Shown: positions 1-6,599, counted from the stretch's first letter. The stretch: 8,669 nt of DNA from Rhodoferax sp. (GCA_028292305.1 JAQGMQ010000711.1:1-8669), one strand, 5' to 3'. Made by a program: numbers and translations. The notes: generated from the letters alone by a model not told the origin.

Positions 1-766
1 CTTCGAAGTACTGGCGGTACACCGATTCCATCACCGGGTGCGAAACGTCGAGCGCGGTCAGGTCCATCAGCTCGAACGGACCGAGCTTGAAGCCGATCTG
101 GTCCTTGAGGATGCGGTCGATGGTGGCGAAGTCGGCCACGCTTTCACCCACGATGCGCAGCGCCTCGGTGCCGTAACCGCGGCCCGCATGGTTGACGATG
201 AAGCCCGGCGTGTCCTGCGCCTGCACCGCGGTGTGGCCCATCTGCCTGGCGTAGGTGGCCAGGTTGGCGCAGATGGCCGGATCGGTCTTGAGCCCGGCGA
301 TCACCTCGACCACCTTCATCAGCGGCACCGGGTTGAAGAAATGAAAGCCCGCGAACTGCTGTGGCCGTTTGAGCTTGGCGGCAATGGCGGTGATCGACAG
401 CGACGACGTGTTGCTGACCAGCACCGCGTCGGGCGCGACACAGGCTTCGAGGTCGGCAAACAGGGCCTGCTTCACGTCCAGCCGTTCGACGATGGCTTCG
501 ACGACCAGATGGCAATCCCCCAGATCGGCGAGGCCTTTGGCCTCTTCAAAATTGGCTTTTGCCGCGGCGACCTGTTCCGCGCTGAGCCGGCCCTTCTCGG
601 CCAACTTGTCCCATTGGGCAAAAACCGCCTTGCGGGCTGTTGTTATCGCGTCAGCCTGCATGTCGAACAGTTTGACCCTGCTGCCCGCCTGTGCTGCAAT
701 TTGCGCAATACCACGGCCCATCGCACCGGCGCCAACGATACCGATCAGTGGATACATAATTTTCAT
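1..766 (-). CDS. 3-hydroxyacyl-CoA dehydrogenase, C-terminal part off the window
   Basis: This enzyme oxidises L-3-hydroxyacyl-CoA to 3-ketoacyl-CoA with NAD+ in the cytoplasm, in fatty-acid, polyhydroxybutyrate or phenylacetate breakdown. Only the first 255 codons are present; the frame is open to the left edge. I see an N-terminal Rossmann motif G12-A-G14-A-M-G17-R-G19 with an acidic residue D35 ending strand 2, the NTSSLSI block at 119-125, and the catalytic pair H142 (GFHFFNPVP) and E154 (KVVEVI). The DTPGFIVN segment at 185-192 marks the start of the C-terminal domain. That segment and the following HAGRGYGTEALR recall the PaaH/PaaC-like class of about 500 residues, but the decisive half is missing, so plain 3-hydroxybutyryl-CoA dehydrogenase is not excluded. 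I chose the ATG at 764-766. A second ATG three codons inside is possible, and neither has a strong ribosome binding site. The gene is divergent from the FimV-like gene across 72 bases. Confidence 0.93.
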   Translation of the reverse strand, partial: MKIMYPLIGIVGAGAMGRGIAQIAAQAGSRVKLFDMQADAITTARKAVFAQWDKLAEKGRLSAEQVAAAKANFEEAKGLADLGDCHLVVEAIVERLDVKQALFADLEACVAPDAVLVSNTSSLSITAIAAKLKRPQQFAGFHFFNPVPLMKVVEVIAGLKTDPAICANLATYARQMGHTAVQAQDTPGFIVNHAGRGYGTEALRIVGESVADFATIDRILKDQIGFKLGPFELMDLTALDVSHPVMESVYRQYFE

Positions 767-774
767 GTGGCGGA

Positions 775-803
775 TTATCACTGGTGGTTTCTGATGGTAT
801 GGT
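775..803 (+). promoter_or_regulatory. candidate sigma-70 promoter for the FimV-like gene
   Basis: A -35-like TTATCA (775-780) and a -10-like TATGGT (798-803) are separated by 17 bases. The -10 carries the extended TG motif (TGG at 795-797). Each hexamer matches the consensus at 4 of 6 positions. Transcription would start near 810, about 29 bases before the GTG start of the FimV-like gene. This is inferred by eye only, and high-GC genomes often use weak-looking promoters. Confidence 0.35.
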
Positions 804-838
804 GTGCGTGAATCCAAAAAGATGTGTAAAAAATTGCA

Positions 839-3253
839 GTGAAACTTAGAAATACCTTACTCGGATCCACCCTGCTGGTAGCTGCATTTGGCAGCTCGGC
901 CCTGTCGTTGGGACGTGCCCGGGGTGCGGTGGTTCTGGGTCAGCCGCTCGATCTTTCGGTGGATGTGCGGCTGGACCAGGCCGAGGATGCGGTAGGCCAG
1001 TGTTTCGATGCCGAGGTGTTTCACGCGGACAGCCGTGCCGACGCCAACCGGGTGCAGGTGACGGTGCAGAACGTGACCCCGGCCCTGACCGCCACGGTGC
1101 GCATCCGGTCGTCAACCATCGTTGACGAGCCGGTCGTCAGCGTCAACCTGCGCTCCACTTGCGGGCAGACGACTTCTCGTAAATATGATTTCCTCACCGA
1201 CTTCCCGGTAGAGACCCGCCCGAGCGCCGTGCCCACCGTGATTCCAGCCGTGGTGACGACGCCCGCGTCGCCCGCCGCAACGTCGCCGGTGCAAGCGCCC
1301 GCAGCCCTTGAGCCTTCTGCCGCCGCGCCAGCGCCTGCAGCATCCACGTTCAGCCCTGCGCCCGCGCCCGCCCCACGCGCCGTCGCCGCGCCAAGGCCAC
1401 CCCGGCCTGTGGTCACGGCCCGTCCTGCTTCGCCGCGCCCGGTGCGTCCGCGCGAACAGGCGCCGCGCGCCGCCAGTGCGCCAACACCCGCGCCAGCAAC
1501 CGCATCCACACCCGCGCCGGCGCCCGCTGCCACCGCACCAGAGCGCACTGGTCCGCGTTTGCGCCTGGATGCCGCGGCCGCACCCGATGACCGGCAGTCG
1601 CAACTCAAGTCTTCCTCGGAGCTGCTGAGCGCGCCCACCGACAACGCCCAGCAACGCGCCGACGCGACAGCCGCATGGCGCAGCCTGAACCAGCTGCCGC
1701 CCGAGAATCCGCAGGCCGAAAAGGACCGTGTCCGCCTGCAGGCCCTGGAGGCCGAAGGCAAGGCATTGCGGGCGCAACTGGCCAAGAACGACGAAGACAT
1801 GCGGCTGCGCCTCGAGCGGCTTGAAAGCAACCGCTTCGACAGCAACATCGTCTACCTGCTGCTGGCGCTGCTGCTGGCAGCCTTGGCCGCCGCCGCTTTC
1901 TTCTGGAACCGCGCGCGCAAAACCGTGGCGATGGTGGCCGACTGGTCGCGCCACAACGATCCGCTGGTGGCCGAGGCCGATGCTGCGGCCCTGGCCGCGG
2001 CGGGCGGCGCAGGCGCCATCGCTGGGCGCGGGGTGCAGTCCGCGGCGGTGCCGCTCGAGCCCGAGCCTGTCGCTCCACGCGGTGCGACCCGTGCCATGCC
2101 GGCTTCGGCGCAGGAAGACCCGGACATCGACGAATCGCTGTTCCAGGATCTCAAGAAACTGAAGACGGTGACGCTGCCACAGGCGCTGGCGGCGGCTTCT
2201 ATTCCGGCCGCTTTGGTGCCCACGGCATCCGCCTCGGCGTCACGTGGCCTGTCGCCCGAAGACTTCTTCGACGTGCAGCAGCATGCCGACTTCTTCGTAT
2301 CGCTCGGCCAGTACGACCAGGCCATCGACGTGCTGAAAAAGAACATCGACGAGAACATCGAGGTCAGCCCGCTGGCTTACCTCGAGCTGCTGAAGATCTA
2401 CCACACGCTGAGCCGGCAGGACGACTACAACCAGCTGCGCGGCGACTTCAACCGTATTTTCAACGGCACCGTGCCGCCGTTTGCCGCTTTCAATGACGAA
2501 GGCCGCGGGCTCGAAGAATACCCCGCAGCCTTGCGCAGCATCGAGAGCCATTGGGGCACGCCGCAAGTGCTGGACGTGATCGAATCCAACCTGTACCGCA
2601 CGCCAGGCGATGCCACCGGGCCGGCTTTCGACCTGGCGGCCTACCGCGAATTCTTGATGCTGTACGCCGTGGCCAAATCGAATGTGCGCCGCGGCGCAGG
2701 TGATGTGGACGCACGCACCGGCCGGCAGTCGCGCAGTGCACCGATCACCTTCAACACGCCGCTGGCGCCCAGTGCCGTTGCAGCTTCGGTGGCAACGCCG
2801 CTGACGGCCAAACCTGCTCCTGCCGCACCGGCCGCGCCGTCGTACGCCACCATGATGCTGGACGAACCGTTGCCGCCCGAACCGGTGATGGGCGACGGTT
2901 CGCACACCCAGCCGATGCTGCTCATGCCAGACACCAGGCTACCGGAACTCGACCTGCCGCCCGCGGTCGCCGAGGTACCGTCTTACAAGCAGCCGCTCGA
3001 CCTGGATCTTGACTTGGACCTGAATCTGGATTTCTCGAATTCCGAATTGCAGGCCATGGACAGCCCGCCGCCAGCCGGGGCTGTGCCCGAACTCCCCATG
3101 CTCGATCTGCCCGATGCGTTTTCGCCGACGCAGCCACCCGAGGTGGAACCGCCCGCAGGCTTCCCACCAGCAACCGCGCTGGACAGCAATCTTATCGAAT
3201 TCGATCTGTTCGATCCCACGATCGAAGCCAAGATCTCGCCGAAGAACAAATAG
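839..3253 (+). CDS. FimV-family inner-membrane protein without a visible LysM domain
   Basis: FimV-type proteins are inner-membrane, peptidoglycan-associated organisers of type IV pili, twitching and polar assembly. This 804-residue protein follows their plan. It has a signal peptide (about 1-23, ending SSALS), a FimV-like N-terminal block LSLGRARGAVVLGQPLDL (23-40), and a periplasmic beta-rich region with cysteines at 55 and 108 that could form a disulfide. A Pro/Ala-rich linker follows (about 128-245), then a likely coiled coil (about 290-333), one membrane segment (337-356) and a cytoplasmic part. That part has an acidic helical, TPR-like region (about 470-620) and a tail with alternating Leu-Asp (720-732) ending IEFDLFDP. 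I do not see the LysM repeat present in Pseudomonas and Neisseria FimV. The start is GTG at 839; no in-frame upstream start precedes it and its ribosome binding site is weak. The family call is fairly firm; a pilus role is inferred. Confidence 0.8.
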   Translation: MKLRNTLLGSTLLVAAFGSSALSLGRARGAVVLGQPLDLSVDVRLDQAEDAVGQCFDAEVFHADSRADANRVQVTVQNVTPALTATVRIRSSTIVDEPVVSVNLRSTCGQTTSRKYDFLTDFPVETRPSAVPTVIPAVVTTPASPAATSPVQAPAALEPSAAAPAPAASTFSPAPAPAPRAVAAPRPPRPVVTARPASPRPVRPREQAPRAASAPTPAPATASTPAPAPAATAPERTGPRLRLDAAAAPDDRQSQLKSSSELLSAPTDNAQQRADATAAWRSLNQLPPENPQAEKDRVRLQALEAEGKALRAQLAKNDEDMRLRLERLESNRFDSNIVYLLLALLLAALAAAAFFWNRARKTVAMVADWSRHNDPLVAEADAAALAAAGGAGAIAGRGVQSAAVPLEPEPVAPRGATRAMPASAQEDPDIDESLFQDLKKLKTVTLPQALAAASIPAALVPTASASASRGLSPEDFFDVQQHADFFVSLGQYDQAIDVLKKNIDENIEVSPLAYLELLKIYHTLSRQDDYNQLRGDFNRIFNGTVPPFAAFNDEGRGLEEYPAALRSIESHWGTPQVLDVIESNLYRTPGDATGPAFDLAAYREFLMLYAVAKSNVRRGAGDVDARTGRQSRSAPITFNTPLAPSAVAASVATPLTAKPAPAAPAAPSYATMMLDEPLPPEPVMGDGSHTQPMLLMPDTRLPELDLPPAVAEVPSYKQPLDLDLDLDLNLDFSNSELQAMDSPPPAGAVPELPMLDLPDAFSPTQPPEVEPPAGFPPATALDSNLIEFDLFDPTIEAKISPKNK

Positions 3254-3358
3254 GCTGTCTTGAGCCAACGGGCCAGGCAGAAGTGCGCTGCCCGGTGGAC
3301 ACCGAATGAAGGGCGCCGAGCGACCGGCGCGCGTCGGTTGCCTGCCCCAGTCGGCGCG
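3254..3358. other. gene-free spacer downstream of the FimV-like gene
   Basis: This spacer lies between the FimV-like stop codon and the left inverted repeat of the putative mobile element. A hairpin with one mismatch can form around CCAGGCAG...CTGCCCGG soon after the stop codon, but no T-tract follows it, so it is not a classical intrinsic terminator. No coding signal is seen. Together with the element, the gene-free stretch spans 3254-3832 (579 bases). Confidence 0.5.
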
Positions 3359-3376
3359 AACGGCACTTACATAAGC
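3359..3376 (+). repeat. left terminal inverted repeat
   Basis: AACGGCACTTACATAAGC matches the reverse complement of 3811-3828 at 16 of 18 positions. The outermost 12 bases are identical. Confidence 0.6.
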
Positions 3377-3391
3377 GAAGGGGCTCCTCCC

Positions 3392-3418
3392 CCCGTTCGC
3401 CCTGAGCCTGTCGAAGGG
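3392..3418. repeat. REP-like palindromic repeat
   Basis: The core CGTTCGCCCTGAGCCTGTCG followed by AAGGG (3394-3418) matches a sequence I recall as scattered in many copies between genes of diverse Proteobacteria, usually seen as CCTTCGACAGGCTCAGG and onward. It folds with complementary ends (CCGTTCG against CGAAGG, one bulged G). Such units are generally linked to REP-associated transposase families. No such transposase lies in this window. Recognition is from memory and copy number was not counted. Confidence 0.6.
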
Positions 3419-3584
3419 TCTGGTTCGGTTGTGATGGCTGATTGATTTGTCAACGGTTGTTGACGCTGCCTGCCGGTAGTCGCACCGGCGGGCGAGTGAC
3501 ATGTGCGCACAAGAAACCTCACGAAAAGAAAGCGCCCCGCAGTCTGGGGCCCTGACGGGCAAACCTGCGCTGGCGGGTGTCGGC

Positions 3585-3594
3585 GGGGGGGGGG
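3585..3594 (+). repeat. run of ten G
   Basis: Ten consecutive G lie inside the gene-free putative mobile element. No gene reads through them. Such tracts are prone to slippage and to sequencing-length error. Confidence 0.9.
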
Positions 3595-3728
3595 CTGGCT
3601 AAACTCGGCCTGAGGCTCAAACAACGCCGCCCTGATCCCGCCGCCACCCACCATCGCAGGCCCAGCCAGGATGGGGTGGGGACCGGGGAACAAACCGGCC
3701 ATCGCTTCGCTCGGCCTTTTGTCTTGTC

Positions 3729-3752
3729 CCCTCTCCCGCGGGCGGGAGAGGG
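3729..3752. repeat. perfect hairpin repeat, CCCTCTCCCGC type
   Basis: CCCTCTCCCGC (3729-3739) and its exact reverse complement GCGGGAGAGGG (3742-3752) are separated by two G. Palindromes of this C/T-rich kind are, from memory, common dispersed intergenic repeats in Burkholderiales and Xanthomonadales. Here it lies inside the putative mobile element, about 80 bases from the end of the dehydrogenase gene. No T-tract follows on either strand, so a terminator role is not clear. Confidence 0.6.
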
Positions 3753-3810
3753 AGTAATACAGAGGCAATGCGCAGCCACTCGTGTCGCCCTGTGACATCA
3801 CCGTCGTGCG

Positions 3811-3828
3811 GCTCAAGTAAGTGCCGTT
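3811..3828 (-). repeat. right terminal inverted repeat
   Basis: Read on the minus strand this is AACGGCACTTACTTGAGC, matching the left repeat at 16 of 18 positions. It ends 4 bases short of the stop codon of the dehydrogenase gene at 3833-3835. Confidence 0.6.
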
Positions 3829-3832
3829 ACAG

Positions 3833-4849
3833 TCAGCGCCGTACTTGCAACGCCCCCGGGTTCACGATGTTCACCGGCGTGCCCTTGATGAAGTTCAACA
3901 CGTTGTCGAACGCCGAGTTGAAGTACATCTCATAACTGTCCTGCTCCACATAACCGATGTGTGGCGTGCAAATGCAGTTCTCGAGCCGCAGCAGCGCGTG
4001 GCCCTGCAAAATCGGCTCACTCTCGAACACGTCGACCGCGGCCATGCCGGGGCGCCCGCGGTTCAGCCCGGCCAGCAATGCATCGGGCTCGATGAGTTCA
4101 GCGCGCGAGGTGTTCACCAGCAAGGACGTGGGCTTCATCCGCGAGAGATCGTCCAGCGTGACGATGCCACGGGTTTCGTCGGTCAGGCGCAGATGCAGCG
4201 AAAGCACATCGGCCTCGGCAAAAAAAGCTTCACGGCTCAAGGCCACGCCCAGGCCGTCGGCCAGTGCCTTTTCGCGCGATGCTTCGCGGCCCCAGACCAT
4301 CACGTTCATGCCGAAGGCCTTGGCGTATCCGGCGATCAGCTGACCGATCTTGCCGTAGCCCCAGATGCCGATGGTGCGGCCCTTGAGCACGGTGCCGATG
4401 CCGAAGTTGGGCGGCATGGATCCGGCCTTCATGCCCGACTGTTGCCAGGCCCCGTGTTTCAGGGTGCCGATGTACTGCGGCAGGCGGCGCGTCGCGGCCA
4501 TGATCAGTGCCCAGGTCAGCTCGGCGGGCGCAATCGGCGAGCCGCCACCTTCGGCCACGGCAATGCCGTTTTCGGTGCAGGCGCCGACGTCGACGTGCGA
4601 GCTCAGGCGGCCGGTCTGCGAGATCATCTTCAGCTTGGGCAACTTCTCGATCAGCTGGCGGTTCAAGTGGGTGCGCTCGCGGATCAGTACGATGATGTCC
4701 GCATCCTTGAGTCGCACCGACAATTGCCCCAGGCCCTTGACGGTGTTGGTGTAGACCTTGGCCGCATAGGGTTCGAGTTTGGCCGCGCAGTTGAGCTTGC
4801 GCACGGCATCTTGGTAGTCGTCAAGGATCACAATATTCATGCCTGCCAT
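3833..4849 (-). CDS. D-2-hydroxyacid dehydrogenase family protein (phosphoglycerate dehydrogenase-like)
   Basis: This is a cytoplasmic NAD(P)-dependent oxidoreductase of 338 residues that should interconvert a D-2-hydroxyacid and a 2-ketoacid; the substrate is unknown. Visible features are the family start MNIVILDDYQDAV, a Rossmann motif G164-Y-G166-K-I-G169, and the catalytic triad R249 (NTSRAEL), E278 (FESEP) and H297 (PHIGY). After strand 2 of the nucleotide fold the sequence reads VWGRE (185-189) instead of the usual acidic residue, which may permit NADP. The usual GxGxDxID block is replaced by TGRLSSHVD. The open frame runs upstream to 4969, but its first 40 residues look non-coding. I start at ATG 4849, with AAGG (4854-4857) four bases upstream; ATG 4840 (335 residues) is nearly as good. 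It is not a full SerA, since no C-terminal ACT domain is present. A 275-base gap separates it from the gene upstream, so it is probably transcribed alone. Confidence 0.9.
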   Translation of the reverse strand: MAGMNIVILDDYQDAVRKLNCAAKLEPYAAKVYTNTVKGLGQLSVRLKDADIIVLIRERTHLNRQLIEKLPKLKMISQTGRLSSHVDVGACTENGIAVAEGGGSPIAPAELTWALIMAATRRLPQYIGTLKHGAWQQSGMKAGSMPPNFGIGTVLKGRTIGIWGYGKIGQLIAGYAKAFGMNVMVWGREASREKALADGLGVALSREAFFAEADVLSLHLRLTDETRGIVTLDDLSRMKPTSLLVNTSRAELIEPDALLAGLNRGRPGMAAVDVFESEPILQGHALLRLENCICTPHIGYVEQDSYEMYFNSAFDNVLNFIKGTPVNIVNPGALQVRR

Positions 4850-5124
4850 TGTGCCTTGGTGACAACGGCTCTGCGCCGGGGCGCGGCCTGCTGCAAGCCA
4901 CCTCTCGCACGGCCGCGCGTCGCAAACACGGCGCAGGCGCCGGATTTCGGTGGCTCGGACCAAGCTCAAGTCGGCAATGGGTGATTTACACGGCGATACG
5001 CTTCGGCGCCGTGGTGCGGCCTCTCACTCGCCCATGAACGCGCCGATGCACATCGGTCGAGTGCTGCCGTTGCGAGCACCGGCAATCGGTCTGCCGGCAC
5101 GCCGACCGCGGGCCGGGCGGTGCT
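4850..5124. other. intergenic region, presumed dehydrogenase promoter region
   Basis: This gap lies between two minus-strand genes. A 6-base hairpin (CCGGCA 5079-5084, loop 5085-5091, TGCCGG 5092-5097) forms about 30 bases after the stop of the upstream gene, with no T-tract on the minus strand. I see no convincing promoter hexamers, no small gene and no repeat. The reading frames crossing it appear to be shadows of the high GC content. Confidence 0.4.
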
Positions 5125-5685
5125 TCACTGCAAAGAAAATGTGGGCGAAACGGCGGCTTCCAGCGCAGCCAGGCGATCGAGTTCGGCACATACATCGGCC
5201 ATGCGTCCGGAGATGACCATGCGCCCCGCAGACGACGCGCCGGCCGCGGTGGCCGAATCCAGAACACGGACCACGCGCAACGGTCGGGCGGCACGGGCTG
5301 GACATGGCACTCTGACGGACATACGGGGCAGGTTGGTGTCCCGGGGCCAGGCGACAGTTGCCGCAGACACGGCCTGCAGGCCTTCGGTGGCAAGCTTCAA
5401 CGTGTCCACGGTGCCTGCTTGCGCAGCACGCCGAAGGCCGGTCGCAGCAGGCAATGCTGCGTTGCCCACGCGCGCCATGACGTCGGTGCGCAGCCCGAAA
5501 TGCGCATCGGGCTGCAGCGGCGCACGCCGGGCCCGGTGCCATACGCGTGGCCCATTGAGCTGCGCGCCGACCGTTGTCGGTGCGGCCCGTAGATTGACTT
5601 GGGCCTGCCGCGAGCTGCCCAACCAGCCCATGACACCCTGCAATCCGTCAAAGAGCGCGGAGGCAGAAAACAACACGATTCCCAT
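5125..5685 (-). CDS. hypothetical protein downstream of lexA
   Basis: I do not recognise a function for this 186-residue protein. The call rests on a strong AGGAG ribosome binding site (5692-5696) six bases before ATG 5685, G/C-rich third codon positions, and position on the lexA strand 148 bases after lexA. The N-terminus (1-22, MGIVLFSASALFDGLQGVMG and on) is moderately hydrophobic, too interrupted to call a membrane segment. The middle is Ala- and Arg-rich. The C-terminal block around 153-176 (SAGRMVISGRMADVCAELDR, then LAAL) looks helical and well ordered, and I have an unverified recollection of similar endings in Comamonadaceae hypothetical proteins. It does not resemble SulA, ImuA or RecX, the SOS proteins often found beside lexA. 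Read-through from lexA is possible. No LexA operator was found in its own upstream region. A frame on the opposite strand (5120-5689) lacks comparable support. Confidence 0.65.
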   Translation of the reverse strand: MGIVLFSASALFDGLQGVMGWLGSSRQAQVNLRAAPTTVGAQLNGPRVWHRARRAPLQPDAHFGLRTDVMARVGNAALPAATGLRRAAQAGTVDTLKLATEGLQAVSAATVAWPRDTNLPRMSVRVPCPARAARPLRVVRVLDSATAAGASSAGRMVISGRMADVCAELDRLAALEAAVSPTFSLQ

Positions 5686-5691
5686 GTGAAA

Positions 5692-5696
5692 CTCCT
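5692..5696 (-). promoter_or_regulatory. ribosome binding site AGGAG of the hypothetical gene
   Basis: On the minus strand AGGAG lies six bases before ATG 5685. It is the main evidence that this start, and hence this strand, is the real one. Confidence 0.65.
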
Positions 5697-5800
5697 ATGA
5701 CCAAGAAGGTAAAACACAGGCAGGATTGCGATCGGACACGCCGCAACGGGGTTGTTGACCACACACGCAGTCCAACGCCCGCCACCCGTTGTGGCATGGT

Positions 5801-5818
5801 GGCCGGCAAGCGCCGGCC
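5801..5818. other. perfect 7-base hairpin after lexA
   Basis: GGCCGGC (5801-5807) and GCCGGCC (5812-5818) flank a four-base loop, 16 bases beyond the lexA stop codon. No T-run follows on the minus strand, so termination would be partial or Rho-assisted at best. It could protect the lexA 3' end. It leaves open transcription from lexA into the hypothetical gene. Confidence 0.45.
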
Positions 5819-5833
5819 TGGTGCAGCCGGCGG

Positions 5834-6514
5834 CTACATCAGCATGGTGTTGCGGATCAGTCCCACGGCCAGCCCTTCGATCTCGAAGGGTTCGCCGGGT
5901 GAGACGATGATGGTCTGAAAGTCGGGGTTCTCGGGGTGCAGCTCGATCACGTCCTTGTTGCGGCGGAAGCGCTTCACGGTGACTTCATCACCCAGGCGTG
6001 CCACGACGATCTGCCCGTTCTTGGCTTCCTTGGCCGACTGCACGGCCAGCAGGTCGCCGTCGATGATGCCGATGTCGCGCATCGACATGCCGCGCACCTT
6101 GAGCAGGTAGTCGGGCTTGTACTGGAAGAGGCTGCTTTCCACGTAGTAGGTCTGGTCGACGTGTTCCTGCGCCAGAATCGGCGAGCCGGCGGCCACGCGG
6201 CCAACGAGTGGCAGCGCCATCTGCGCCATGCCCGGCAGTGGCATGCTGTAGCGGCTGCGAGATTCGTTGATGGAACGCAGCGTGTCGCTCTTGAGCCGAA
6301 TGCCGCGCGACGTGCCGCTGACCAGTTCGATGGCGCCCTTGCGTGCCAGCGCCTGCAGATGCTCTTCGGCGGCGTTGGCCGACTTGAAGCCCAGCTCGGC
6401 TGCGATTTCAGCCCGCGTGGGTGGCGCGCCGGTGCGCGACACTGCGGTCTGGATCAGCTCCAGAATTTGTTGCTGGCGTGCCGTGAGCTTGGCGGGAAAC
6501 TGGGTCAGATCCAT
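5834..6514 (-). CDS. lexA: LexA, SOS-response transcriptional repressor
   Basis: LexA represses DNA-damage genes by binding CTG-N10-CAG operators as a dimer. RecA filaments on single-stranded DNA trigger its self-cleavage. The 226-residue protein has the N-terminal winged helix-turn-helix (LTARQQQILELI at 10-21, PPTRAEIAAELGF at 31-43, SANAAEEHLQALARKG at 45-60). The peptidase domain has the A109-G110 cleavage site (VGRVAAGSP), catalytic S144 (RGMSM) and K181 (EVTVKRF). These equal E. coli A84-G85, S119 and K156 shifted by 25: about 6 extra N-terminal residues and a linker about 19 residues longer between GIRL and LPLVG. The start ATG 6514 is supported by GGAG (6522-6525) seven bases upstream. 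The product probably represses its own gene through two operators at 6600-6634. It is divergent from an asparaginase gene. Identity is certain from the motifs. Confidence 0.98.
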   Translation of the reverse strand: MDLTQFPAKLTARQQQILELIQTAVSRTGAPPTRAEIAAELGFKSANAAEEHLQALARKGAIELVSGTSRGIRLKSDTLRSINESRSRYSMPLPGMAQMALPLVGRVAAGSPILAQEHVDQTYYVESSLFQYKPDYLLKVRGMSMRDIGIIDGDLLAVQSAKEAKNGQIVVARLGDEVTVKRFRRNKDVIELHPENPDFQTIIVSPGEPFEIEGLAVGLIRNTMLM

Positions 6515-6599
6515 GGCGTGACTCCGGGTGGAGGAAAACGGTGAACGGCGAATGGGAAGACTGCGTTGGCTAATCGCACTGGGCAGCTAGTTCGCCGAC

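Larger units (their letters stand above)
3359..3828. mobile_element. putative non-autonomous (MITE-like) element or insertion-sequence remnant
   Basis: The 470-base interval is bounded by imperfect terminal inverted repeats of 18 bases. The left is AACGGCACTTACATAAGC (3359-3376). The reverse complement of the right (3811-3828) is AACGGCACTTACTTGAGC, identical at 16 of 18 positions with the outer 12 perfect. Just outside lie two similar 10-mers in direct orientation, CAGTCGGCGC (3348-3357) and CAGTCAGCGC (3830-3839), which may be a decayed target duplication. One extra base separates each from the inverted repeat. No transposase is encoded. The longest inner reading frame (minus, 3367-3816) has a Pro/Gly/Arg-rich composition typical of spurious frames. 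The interior holds a REP-like palindrome, a C/T-rich hairpin and a G10 run. The right edge ends 4 bases short of the stop codon of the dehydrogenase gene. Ends of this length with a 10-12 base duplication would fit IS4-like elements, but I cannot assign a family. Confidence 0.5.

Noticed and set aside
38..811. Plus-strand frame of 257 residues opposite the hydroxyacyl-CoA dehydrogenase
   Set aside because: The minus strand encodes clear family motifs throughout, and this frame is an antisense shadow of it.
3472..3489. GCCGGT/ACCGGC hairpin as a terminator for the FimV-like gene
   Set aside because: The stem has only 6 bases, lies over 200 bases past the stop codon inside the putative element, and has no T-tract.
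3367..3816. Minus-strand frame of 149 residues filling the putative mobile element
   Set aside because: It is Pro/Gly/Arg-rich, includes the translated REP-like and C/T-rich hairpin repeats, and has no transposase motif. I take it as non-coding.
4850..4969. N-terminal extension of the dehydrogenase by 40 codons
   Set aside because: It is Arg/Cys-rich and unlike the family, which begins with MNIVILDD. A plausible start with AAGG upstream lies at 4849.
3821..4984. Long plus-strand reading frame (387 residues) opposite the dehydrogenase
   Set aside because: It mirrors the minus-strand D-2-hydroxyacid dehydrogenase, which has a complete catalytic triad and Rossmann motif. The plus frame is His/Gln/Arg-rich with no recognisable domain.
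5120..5689. Plus-strand frame of 189 residues opposite the hypothetical gene
   Set aside because: The minus strand has a strong ribosome binding site and an ordered C-terminus. The plus frame is Arg/Ala/Thr-rich with no good start signal.
5686..5833. Searched for a LexA box in front of the hypothetical gene
   Set aside because: No CTG-N10-CAG match was found by eye. Any SOS control would have to come through read-through from lexA.
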